Origin: Deltaproteobacteria bacterium
Lineage (GTDB): Bacteria > Desulfobacterota > Desulfovibrionia > Desulfovibrionales > Desulfovibrionaceae
DNA length: 41,397 nt
Reading direction: 5' to 3'
Assembly (NCBI GenBank): GCA_031275645.1
Contig: JAISOL010000041.1
Span: 1 to 41,397 of the forward strand
This document shows positions 1-7,075 of the stretch, piece by piece. Position numbers and translations under genes: made by a program. Numbering within the stretch: position 1 is the stretch's first letter; each line of letters starts with the position of its first letter. The notes under the pieces were generated by a model. It ran no database searches, had not been told where the DNA came from, and worked only from the letters and a program-made list of their open reading frames with translations.

Positions 1-85
1 TGGTTTTATAGGTTCGGAAACTAAAATTTTGAAATTTTTTAGTCCATTGTAGTTATATATTTGAAATTATTGAATAAAAATTTTT
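1..85. other. AT-rich window edge, no gene seen
   Basis: About 80% A+T, in sharp contrast to the GC-rich coding DNA that begins near position 125. The frame of the downstream cfa gene runs into several stop codons here (TAG near 50, TGA near 62 and 71), so the missing amino-terminal part of that gene is not encoded in this stretch. It could be a promoter region, the end of an inserted element or a deletion scar. No inverted repeat or transposase piece is visible. Confidence 0.5.
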
Positions 86-973
86 ATGGTGCTGTGTACT
101 TGGTTGTATAACAGAGCCATGTTGTTTAATTTACAGAGTGTGCGACGAAGCGCGGAAGTGGCTGAAAAACATTATAATCTTAATAATGCATTGTTTTCGC
201 ATATGCTCGGCCCGAGCATGACCTATAGTTGCGCTTACTGGAAGCAGGCTGCTCAACTTGACGAAGCGCAAACCTACAAGATGGAGCTTGTCTGTCGCAA
301 GCTGCGCCTGGAAAAAGGGCTCAAGGTACTGGACATAGGCTGCGGCTGGGGAACCCTGGCCGCCTATATGGCGGAAAAATATCAGACCACGGTAAGCGCC
401 GTTACCGTTTCCCGCGAACAGCATGAGTTTGCCCTCCGGACTTTCGGGCACCTGCCTGTCCTCTGGATACTGGACGACTACAGAAATATTGCCGGCGAGT
501 ACGACAGGATTGTCTCCGTCGGCATGTTTGAACATGTGGGCGCGAAAAATTACTCCCTGTTCATGCGCACGGTACAACGCGTATTGCGTCCCGATGGCCT
601 GTTCCTGCTGCATACCATTGGCGCCAACAAGCAGAAAACCGGTCTTGATCCCTGGATTTCCAAATATATCTTCCCCAACGGAATGTTGCCCTCCATGACC
701 TCTCTGGGCAAAGCAGCCTCCTTCTTCATCATGGAAGACTGGGAAAATTTTGGTCCGGATTACGATAAGACGCTGACGGCCTGGCATGAGCGCTTTGAGC
801 GCGGACTGGAGCAGAAGCTTTTCCATTGTTCTGAACGACAGCGCCGTATGTTCAGATACTATCTGCTGAGTTGCGCCGGAGCCTTCAGGGCCAGGGATTT
901 ACAGTTGTGGCAAATCGTATTCAGCCCGCAAGGCGTGCCCGGAGGCTACACCCGCCCGGTTCTGCCCGCCTGA
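86..973 (+). CDS. cfa: Cyclopropane-fatty-acyl-phospholipid synthase, N-terminally truncated
   Basis: SAM-dependent methylation of unsaturated acyl chains in membrane phospholipids to cyclopropane fatty acids. The SAM site is clear (VLDIGCGWGTLA, about residues 80-91), followed by the family blocks SVGMFEHVGAKNY, FLLHTIG, DPWISKYIFPNG, MEDWENFG and ACAGAFRARD-like CAGAFRARDLQLWQ. From LFNLQS (about residue 13) to the end it follows E. coli Cfa closely. The family is usually about 380 residues and this product is 295 at most; roughly 80-90 residues of the amino-terminal lipid-binding domain are missing. Stop codons lie in frame upstream, and neither ATG 86 nor ATG 119 has a good ribosome site. 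The catalytic domain is whole, but the gene may be a 5'-deleted remnant. Confidence 0.85.
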   Translation: MVLCTWLYNRAMLFNLQSVRRSAEVAEKHYNLNNALFSHMLGPSMTYSCAYWKQAAQLDEAQTYKMELVCRKLRLEKGLKVLDIGCGWGTLAAYMAEKYQTTVSAVTVSREQHEFALRTFGHLPVLWILDDYRNIAGEYDRIVSVGMFEHVGAKNYSLFMRTVQRVLRPDGLFLLHTIGANKQKTGLDPWISKYIFPNGMLPSMTSLGKAASFFIMEDWENFGPDYDKTLTAWHERFERGLEQKLFHCSERQRRMFRYYLLSCAGAFRARDLQLWQIVFSPQGVPGGYTRPVLPA

Positions 974-1000
974 ACATAATGCCGGCCTGGCCGGAAATTT

Positions 1001-1016
1001 TGGCACGCTTCATGCT
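1001..1016 (+). promoter_or_regulatory. Sigma-54-type promoter for flgE
   Basis: TGGCACG, four bases, then ATGCT. The invariant GG (1002-1003) and GC (1014-1015) are ten bases apart, as required for RpoN promoters (consensus TGGCACG-N4-TTGCW). One base of the -12 element differs. The expected transcript start near 1027 leaves about 40 bases before the flgE start codon. Flagellar hook genes are often RpoN-dependent, which supports the call. Seen by eye only. Confidence 0.65.
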
Positions 1017-1068
1017 TTGCAGGAAATGAGGCAAATTTTTCCTCTTCTTTTCGTCAGGAGTACGCGCC

Positions 1069-2580
1069 ATGATGTCATCGCTTTATATAGGCGCCACCGG
1101 CATGATCACACACAGCCGGGGTATGCAGGTTGTCAGCGACAACCTCGCCAATCTGAATACGGTTGGCTTCAAACAGAATATGGCCCTTTATCAGGATCTG
1201 TTCTCCAGTACCGTCTATACGCGTTCCAACTACGTCACCAATATTTCCCAACTGGGACATGGTTCCAATCTCGCGGATGTACGCACCATCTTTACGGAAG
1301 GTTCTCTGGAAAGCAGCAATACCACCACGGATCTGGCCATTATGGACGGCAACGGATTTTTCGGCGTGCTTAAAGACGGCGAAATGTTTTACACGAGATC
1401 CGGAAATCTGCGCTTTGACGCGGAAGGACGGCTCGTTGATCCCAGCGGCGCCAATCTGGTGGGGCACAAAATATTGCAGGACGGGAGCATGCAAAGCTCC
1501 GTAACCCCCATTGAACTGGATCTGCGCGAGGGCTCGGGTATCACGGTCTACCCGTCCAAGGCCACCAGCGCCGTAACCATTATAAGCTACCTGGGAGGCA
1601 TGCCCGACAACAGCCAGGAATCCGCAAATCCTGTCTTCGCCCTGACCAAGGCCTGGGACGGCACGCGGAATCCTCCGCTTCTGACCGGAGAAGCAGGCTA
1701 TTCCGACAGCGTGTCCGTGTTCGACCTGGCCGGAGAGAGCCAGGAACTGAATATTTACTATGATTATGTGGGGAACCTTAACGGCACGGACGTATATGAA
1801 TATGTGGTGGGCATAGACCCCCAGTTGGACGCCTCCGCCAGAGCCGACAGCAAGGGAGCCGGGCTTTTGTTGAGCGGCACCCTGACCTTTTCCTCCACAG
1901 GAGAACTGGTCGGCATGACCGCCTATACTCCCGACGGAATAAATCCCGCGGATCTGAACTCCTGGACACCGGCCTCTCTGGATGGAGGACTGCCGGTCAT
2001 TCCGGTAAATTTTTCCGGAGTCGGAGCGCAGAACATCACTCTGAATTTCGGGCTGAAGCTTGCGGCCGGATATGACGCGCAACTGAGTTCGCCGACTTTG
2101 GGGGAGACGAATCCCCAGCTTTTTTATGCCGCCACAGCCGGGGCGCAAAAAGAATCATACAGCACAGCCTCTTACGGGCAAAGCCCGGCCAGCCGCTATC
2201 AGCATCAGGATGGTTTCGGCCAGGGATATCTGCGCGAACTGAGCATAACGGAGGACGGATACATAACCGCCAGCTATACCAACGGACATACCTCCGATCT
2301 GTACCGTATCAGCCTCTTCCGCTTTACCAGCCGGGACGGTCTGAGACATGAGGGCGACAATCATTTTTCCGCCACTCTCCAATCCGGGCCGGCCGAAGAA
2401 GGGCTTCCGGGAACGGAAAATTTCGGAGGCATCCTGAGCAATAACCTGGAAACTTCCAATGTGGACATGGCCAGAGAGTTCACTCAGATGATTATCACCC
2501 AGCGCGGCTTCCAGATGAACAGCAAAGTGATCACCACTTCGGACGCCATGCTGCAAAAAGCTCTGGAACTCAAACGCTGA
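1069..2580 (+). CDS. flgE: Flagellar hook protein FlgE
   Basis: Structural subunit of the flagellar hook, exported through the flagellar type III apparatus. The amino terminus carries the rod/hook signature (SLYIGATGMITHSRGMQVVS then NLANLNTVGFKQN, residues 4-37). A FlgE/F/G block DLAIMDGNGFFGV follows near residue 88. The carboxy terminus has the family helix (SNNLETSNVDMAREFTQMI, about 455-475, then QRGFQMNSKVI). The middle is the variable outer domain. Length, 503 residues, is normal. ATG 1069 is used because AGGAG (1056-1060) lies eight bases upstream; ATG 1072 is an alternative. It appears to be transcribed alone from a sigma-54-type promoter, and it ends nine bases from the stop codon of the convergent receptor gene. 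Confidence 0.93.
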   Translation: MMSSLYIGATGMITHSRGMQVVSDNLANLNTVGFKQNMALYQDLFSSTVYTRSNYVTNISQLGHGSNLADVRTIFTEGSLESSNTTTDLAIMDGNGFFGVLKDGEMFYTRSGNLRFDAEGRLVDPSGANLVGHKILQDGSMQSSVTPIELDLREGSGITVYPSKATSAVTIISYLGGMPDNSQESANPVFALTKAWDGTRNPPLLTGEAGYSDSVSVFDLAGESQELNIYYDYVGNLNGTDVYEYVVGIDPQLDASARADSKGAGLLLSGTLTFSSTGELVGMTAYTPDGINPADLNSWTPASLDGGLPVIPVNFSGVGAQNITLNFGLKLAAGYDAQLSSPTLGETNPQLFYAATAGAQKESYSTASYGQSPASRYQHQDGFGQGYLRELSITEDGYITASYTNGHTSDLYRISLFRFTSRDGLRHEGDNHFSATLQSGPAEEGLPGTENFGGILSNNLETSNVDMAREFTQMIITQRGFQMNSKVITTSDAMLQKALELKR

Positions 2581-2589
2581 CAGACTCGA

Positions 2590-4704
2590 CTACACGGGTT
2601 TGGAACTGGCCACAGTCGCCACGAGCTTCTCTCCGGCCGGCGTTCTCAGCACCTGCCGCAGCACCTCCACCACCTGCGCATCGTAGGTTCCGCTCTGCTT
2701 GTCCATAATGGAAAGCACTGTTTCCGCATCCATGGCCGGACGATAGGAACGGGGGCGGGCCATGGCCGCGAAGGCGTTGGCCACAGACAACACACGGGCA
2801 TGGATGCTGATCTCTTTATCATGCAGGCCCTTGGGATAACCGCTGCCGTCCAGTTTCTCATTCATCTGTGAAATGGCTTCCAGTACCGGCAGATCAAATT
2901 CGATTCGTTCCAGCACCTTCACGGTATGCTCCACATGCTGCTCCATAATTTTTTTCTCTTCAGGAGTAAGCGCGCCCGGTTTGGAGAGCACATCCCGCGG
3001 AACAAACATTTTACCTATCTGCGAAAGCGTGGCGGCGGTTTCAATGGTGGAGATATCCTTGGGAGAAAGGTTCAGGGCCGTGCCGATCATCCTGGCCGCT
3101 TCGCCCATGATGCGCGAATGCCCGCCAAGGAAAGGATCGACCTGCTCAATGGCCCTCACCAGGGCGTCAACAGTCTGCTGCACCATGCGGTGGCTGCGCT
3201 CCTCTGTTTCCACCAGCTGGGTGACATCACGGTAAACGGCCACAATGCCTGTGATCGTGCTGTTATCCGCGTCCCGCAACGGGGATTTGGCAATCTGAAA
3301 ATAATGGCGTTTGGATTGCAGCCAGATCATCTCATTGGTAGTGACGCTCTCGCCGGTCATAAGCACATGCTGATCCGAACTGTTCAGACGTTTAGCGGTG
3401 TCAAAACCGCACACAGCGGATGTATCCATGCCGGGAATGGTATTTATGTCCCGGCCGAAGGCATCCGCAAAAGCCTGATTGACGTAACGGAAAATCCCCT
3501 TGGTGTCGGTAAGGGAAATGGGATCGGCAATATTTCCGTTAATGCTGTCCAACAGTTTTTTCTGTTCATCAATCACCGCGAACAGTTCCTGGAATTTGGC
3601 CAAGGTATTGGAACGCTCCATGCTGATAAACCAGCGCCAGATCACGCTGACCAGCAAAACCAGCGCTAAGGAGGCCAAAGAACAAAGAATATATATGTCT
3701 CTTATTTTGCTGTCCAAAGCGATCCTGGCCTGGGCGTAATCCAGTTCCCACAATACCCACCAGTCGAGATCATGGGCCTTGCTTCCCTGGGAATAGACTT
3801 TCTTGCCTCCCTCGGCCACAGATTCGCGCAAGGCAAAGTCAATGTTCCCGTCCGCTCCGACGGTAATGGGGGCCATATCCCGGACGCGATCCTGGCGGAA
3901 GGCGACCTGCTGCCAGTTCTCACCCCTCTTCTGCAAGAGATGAACCGCGTAGCCCTGATTGGAATAGCCGTCCAGGTTAAACATTTCATTGAGCTTGGGG
4001 GATATGCTCAAGGTCAGATACAATACCGCCACAACATTGAACTCGCCTTTTTCATTGCGGGCCAGCGAGACGATGGGCGTATACAGCTCCAACAGGAGGC
4101 CCCTGGCGCTGTCCGTCCTGGCCAATCCGAACTTTGCCTCGCCGCTTTGCACCACTTCGTGAGCCAGGCCTCGCTGGCGGCTGTCCAGCGACTCATAGGC
4201 CGGATCAGTACTGATGTATAGTTCTCCGCGGCTGTTCAGCATGCCGCCGAAGTTGAACTCGGAATAGGCCACAAAATTGCTCAGATAGCTTTGCAGCAAA
4301 TTTATATCCGAAAGCTCCGCCGGCTGCTCCCGGTCCGAATTCGGCTGAGCCTGGGCAGAAGAGGAAGGATGGAGCAACACGGTCACGCTGTCACCCAGTT
4401 CATCCACGCCCATGGCGAAATCCTTGATGACGCCGGAGTTTGTGAAGCGGGCGGTCTGTTCCAGCAGGCCTTTAATCCAGTTATTGACATCGTTGGCCCG
4501 GCTGATGACGATACCGCGCATCTCCTGGCGAACGCCGCTCTCAAACTCCTCATCCGATTTTTCAGCGCTGTAATAAGCAACCAGAAAAATCGCCGCGACT
4601 ACTGCCAGCACCACGATCAAAGCAAGCCAAAAAAAGCCTCTTCTGCTGCCGGAGCCCTTCACTTCATCCAAATTCCGGATCTGGGCCATGGTATTCTGCG
4701 TCAT
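2590..4704 (-). CDS. Membrane PAS / degenerate HD-GYP protein, probable c-di-GMP receptor (DvhD/LapD-like role)
   Basis: 704 residues: cytoplasmic start, membrane helix (about 23-44), large periplasmic Cache-like sensor region (about 45-336), second helix (about 337-360), PAS domain (about 380-495) and a C-terminal HD-GYP domain (about 505-690). The HD-GYP domain keeps DGSGYP (619-624), the first His (529) and a later His (590). The catalytic HD pair is S561-Q562, and the HH of HHExxDGxGYP is M614-N615, so phosphodiesterase activity is unlikely. The topology (periplasmic plus cytoplasmic sensor) and position, directly upstream-neighbour to a LapG-like protease and its exporter, suggest a nucleotide receptor that binds the protease. 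ATG 4704 is preceded by GGAG seven bases away. Domain calls are from sequence; the receptor role is inference. Confidence 0.8.
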   Translation of the reverse strand: MTQNTMAQIRNLDEVKGSGSRRGFFWLALIVVLAVVAAIFLVAYYSAEKSDEEFESGVRQEMRGIVISRANDVNNWIKGLLEQTARFTNSGVIKDFAMGVDELGDSVTVLLHPSSSAQAQPNSDREQPAELSDINLLQSYLSNFVAYSEFNFGGMLNSRGELYISTDPAYESLDSRQRGLAHEVVQSGEAKFGLARTDSARGLLLELYTPIVSLARNEKGEFNVVAVLYLTLSISPKLNEMFNLDGYSNQGYAVHLLQKRGENWQQVAFRQDRVRDMAPITVGADGNIDFALRESVAEGGKKVYSQGSKAHDLDWWVLWELDYAQARIALDSKIRDIYILCSLASLALVLLVSVIWRWFISMERSNTLAKFQELFAVIDEQKKLLDSINGNIADPISLTDTKGIFRYVNQAFADAFGRDINTIPGMDTSAVCGFDTAKRLNSSDQHVLMTGESVTTNEMIWLQSKRHYFQIAKSPLRDADNSTITGIVAVYRDVTQLVETEERSHRMVQQTVDALVRAIEQVDPFLGGHSRIMGEAARMIGTALNLSPKDISTIETAATLSQIGKMFVPRDVLSKPGALTPEEKKIMEQHVEHTVKVLERIEFDLPVLEAISQMNEKLDGSGYPKGLHDKEISIHARVLSVANAFAAMARPRSYRPAMDAETVLSIMDKQSGTYDAQVVEVLRQVLRTPAGEKLVATVASSKPV

Positions 4705-4774
4705 AAATCCTCTCCAGCCTTTTTGCGCGATTTGAAGGCGAAAAACCCGACGTCCAGCCGAGCGTCACATAGAC

Positions 4775-4780
4775 ATTATA
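4775..4780 (-). promoter_or_regulatory. Candidate -10 box for the receptor gene
   Basis: A perfect TATAAT on the minus strand, within an extended TATATATAAT run and about 70 bases upstream of the ATG at 4704. No good -35 hexamer lies 16-18 bases further upstream. The 140-base gap to the protease gene suggests the receptor gene may have its own promoter. Weak evidence. Confidence 0.3.
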
Positions 4781-4844
4781 TATACAGTGCCCTGCCGATT
4801 GTACAGCCTTAAACACAGCCTCTCTTCCCGCTCCTTCATGAAGA

Positions 4845-5609
4845 TTATCTGGAAGGAGGCACATGCGCCCACTTGTAACCCATGTTTACAGACAGCACGG
4901 GCTGATAATGCCCGTATTTGCTGTGTGAAAGCACCAAGGGAGAAACGTTGTCCAGTATATATACTTCCTGATCCAGATATACGGCCAGCACGGCATGATC
5001 AATATTTCGAATTCTGTCCTTTAAAGCCACAATACGCATGTTCTCCGGCTTGAAGCCAAGCTGGATCAGGGCAAACATCTTGGTGATGGCATAATCGTCG
5101 CAATCGCCGGATTTACTAATAAATTCCGCAGGGGTGGCCCAGTAATCCACAAGCCCGTAAACTTCCATGTCAGTGCGATACGGCCACAGGTTAAAAAATT
5201 TATTTACCGCCTGAAGAGTCTGCAAAGGTGTGGCGCTTTTCGCTTCCGCCTTGATCTTGTCCCACATCTGCGTCTCGGCCTTACGTCCGGCTTTGACAAA
5301 ATCTTCATCAATACTATTTTTATTCTTATACAGCCGCATGACGCGCTCCCACTGCGGAACATTTTTAATGGCGCTGCGAAACTCCACTGTTCCAAAAAGA
5401 CGGTTGGGAGCGTACTGCACATTGGGTTGGGCGGTTCTGCGCGCCGGCAGTCTATCCCAATTCACATCCACGGAAGGTCTTTCCAGAGTGAGAGTATAAG
5501 ATATTCCGGAAAACAGAAAGGCGGATAAAAAAAGGGTCAGAAAGAATGCGGTTCTGACCCGAAAAGAGCAAAAGCCGTCATCAAACGGAATAGCGCAGAC
5601 CAAGGCCAT
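4845..5609 (-). CDS. LapG-like periplasmic cysteine protease (BTLCP family)
   Basis: Transglutaminase-like cysteine protease of the type that cuts the N-terminal retention module of RTX-like surface adhesins and so releases them. One hydrophobic segment (about 20-39) acts as signal peptide or anchor and places the enzyme in the periplasm. The triad is visible, numbered from the TTG at 5612: Cys171 in SGDCDDYAITK, His206 in NIDHAVLAVY and Asp221 in YILDNVSP. The acidic residues beside Cys171 match the calcium-binding neighbourhood of LapG. I start at ATG 5609, which overlaps the TGA of the adaptor gene by one base (TGATG) and implies translational coupling. The TTG at 5612 is less likely. The partners are the exporter genes upstream and the membrane receptor downstream. 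Confidence 0.9.
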   Translation of the reverse strand: MALVCAIPFDDGFCSFRVRTAFFLTLFLSAFLFSGISYTLTLERPSVDVNWDRLPARRTAQPNVQYAPNRLFGTVEFRSAIKNVPQWERVMRLYKNKNSIDEDFVKAGRKAETQMWDKIKAEAKSATPLQTLQAVNKFFNLWPYRTDMEVYGLVDYWATPAEFISKSGDCDDYAITKMFALIQLGFKPENMRIVALKDRIRNIDHAVLAVYLDQEVYILDNVSPLVLSHSKYGHYQPVLSVNMGYKWAHVPPSR

Positions 5610-7051
5610 CAACGTTCCCGCAGAGCGTTCTGCTGGGCTTTGAATATGGGTTTAAGCAAATAATCCAGCACGGTCTTCTTTCCGGTGATGATGTCCACCT
5701 GCGCAGTCATCCCAGGCAGAATTTCATGGGTCTGCCCATTGTGGTGAATGACATTGTCCGTGGTCAGGAGCTTTACCTGATAGTAAATTTCACCGCGATT
5801 ATCTTCAAACGTATCATCGCTTATGCTTTCAAGAGTGGCGTCAAGTCCTCCGTAAATGGAAAAATCATAAGAGCTTATCTTCACCACTGCCCGCTGCCTT
5901 TTGGCAGGATCGTCCGCGGTATGCAAAAAAGCCCTGTCCGCCGGCCTGACCCTGGCATCCACCAGGAGTTTCTCATCACTGGGCAGAATTTCCATAATGG
6001 TCGCGCCGGGAGCAATGGAACCTCCTATGGTGTTGGATAGAATACGTTTGACCTTGCCACGCACCGGCGAGCGTAAATCAGTACGTTTTACCGCGTCCCC
6101 CCTTGCCGCCAGCAGGGTAGTAACAGAACTCAAAGCCAAGCTTTTCTGGTTCATTTCCTCCTGAATAGTGCTCTGCCACTCCATCCGGCGGGAATTTATT
6201 CTCTCCTCCGCCGCGGTCACCGCGCTCCTGGCCCGGGAAAGAGTCTGGACAATAGTGGCAAGATCCCCGTTCAGGGTAACCACTCTTTCCTCCAGATTCA
6301 TATAATCCATGTTGGAATAGGAACCTCTTTCCATCAGAGGTTTGGCCATGTCACGGCGCTGCATGGCAATCTGGAGATTGCTCCTGATGCTCTTGCTCCT
6401 CTCTTCCGTTTCCTCCACCTCGCGCTTGCGTTGTTCCAGTTCGGCCTGCAAGGCGCGCAGTTCCGTATAGCGCTGATTCTGGTGCGCGGTATAAAGATCA
6501 AGCTGGCCGCTCACTATATGGGGATAAGTCTCACGCATATGGGCCGAAAAAACCGGAGGTCTACCTTCTCTTTCGGCTCTCAGGCGAATTACTTCCGCTT
6601 CCAGAGAAGCCTGGTTATCCTTCTGTTCCTGCAGGGTACTTTCGGCCATGACATTGGAAATCCTGGCCAGAACCTGACCTTCCTCCACATCGTCGCCCTG
6701 CCGGACCATAAGACTTTCCAGAACTCCACCTTCAAGATATTGGATTTCCTGAATCGCCTGAGCCGGAACCACCTGTCCCTGAGCCTTGGTCACTTCATCC
6801 AGACGGGTAAGAGAAGCCCAGATCACCACTGTCATGAAAAACAGCATCACCACAAGAGAGAGTATATATGTACGCGGCTTTCCGCGCCGGACAATGGCCG
6901 CTTCCGCTTCACTCATAAACTCCAGATCAAGCGCGCTGATTCTGGAACTGTATAACAGATTTCTATCCTTGCTTTTTTTGGGTTCGGCCGCGGATTCTTT
7001 GTCTGTAGCGCTTTTGATGGCCTCCAATTTTGCTATGTTTTGATCCTGCAT
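5609..7051 (-). CDS. HlyD-family type I secretion adaptor (LapC-like)
   Basis: Periplasmic adaptor that bridges the inner-membrane ABC exporter and the TolC-type outer membrane channel. It has a cytoplasmic N-terminus, one membrane helix (about 63-82), a first half-lipoyl motif (YLEGGVLESLMVRQGDDVEE, about 107-126), a long coiled coil (about 137-330), a second lipoyl half (DLRSPVRGKVKRI, about 341-353) and the family's carboxy-terminal MTAQVDIITGKKTVLDYLLK. About 480 residues, typical of RTX-adhesin adaptors. ATG 7051 sits eight bases after GAGG (7060-7063); ATG 7057 is too close to it. The stop overlaps the protease start, and the exporter gene ends about 20 bases upstream, so the three genes form one operon. 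Confidence 0.93.
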   Translation of the reverse strand: MQDQNIAKLEAIKSATDKESAAEPKKSKDRNLLYSSRISALDLEFMSEAEAAIVRRGKPRTYILSLVVMLFFMTVVIWASLTRLDEVTKAQGQVVPAQAIQEIQYLEGGVLESLMVRQGDDVEEGQVLARISNVMAESTLQEQKDNQASLEAEVIRLRAEREGRPPVFSAHMRETYPHIVSGQLDLYTAHQNQRYTELRALQAELEQRKREVEETEERSKSIRSNLQIAMQRRDMAKPLMERGSYSNMDYMNLEERVVTLNGDLATIVQTLSRARSAVTAAEERINSRRMEWQSTIQEEMNQKSLALSSVTTLLAARGDAVKRTDLRSPVRGKVKRILSNTIGGSIAPGATIMEILPSDEKLLVDARVRPADRAFLHTADDPAKRQRAVVKISSYDFSIYGGLDATLESISDDTFEDNRGEIYYQVKLLTTDNVIHHNGQTHEILPGMTAQVDIITGKKTVLDYLLKPIFKAQQNALRER

Positions 7052-7075
7052 GTTCATAACCTCTTCAGAATTGAA

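Noticed and set aside
982-994. Terminator after cfa (CCGG-CCTGG-CCGG then AAATTTT)
   Set aside because: Only four base pairs and a short mixed A/T tail; too weak to list, and it lies just before the sigma-54 site.
1075-2148. 357-codon open frame on the minus strand
   Set aside because: Antisense to flgE, which has intact N- and C-terminal signatures.
2590-3200. Active HD-GYP phosphodiesterase
   Set aside because: Both the HD pair and the HH pair are replaced, so catalysis is not expected; called a receptor candidate instead.
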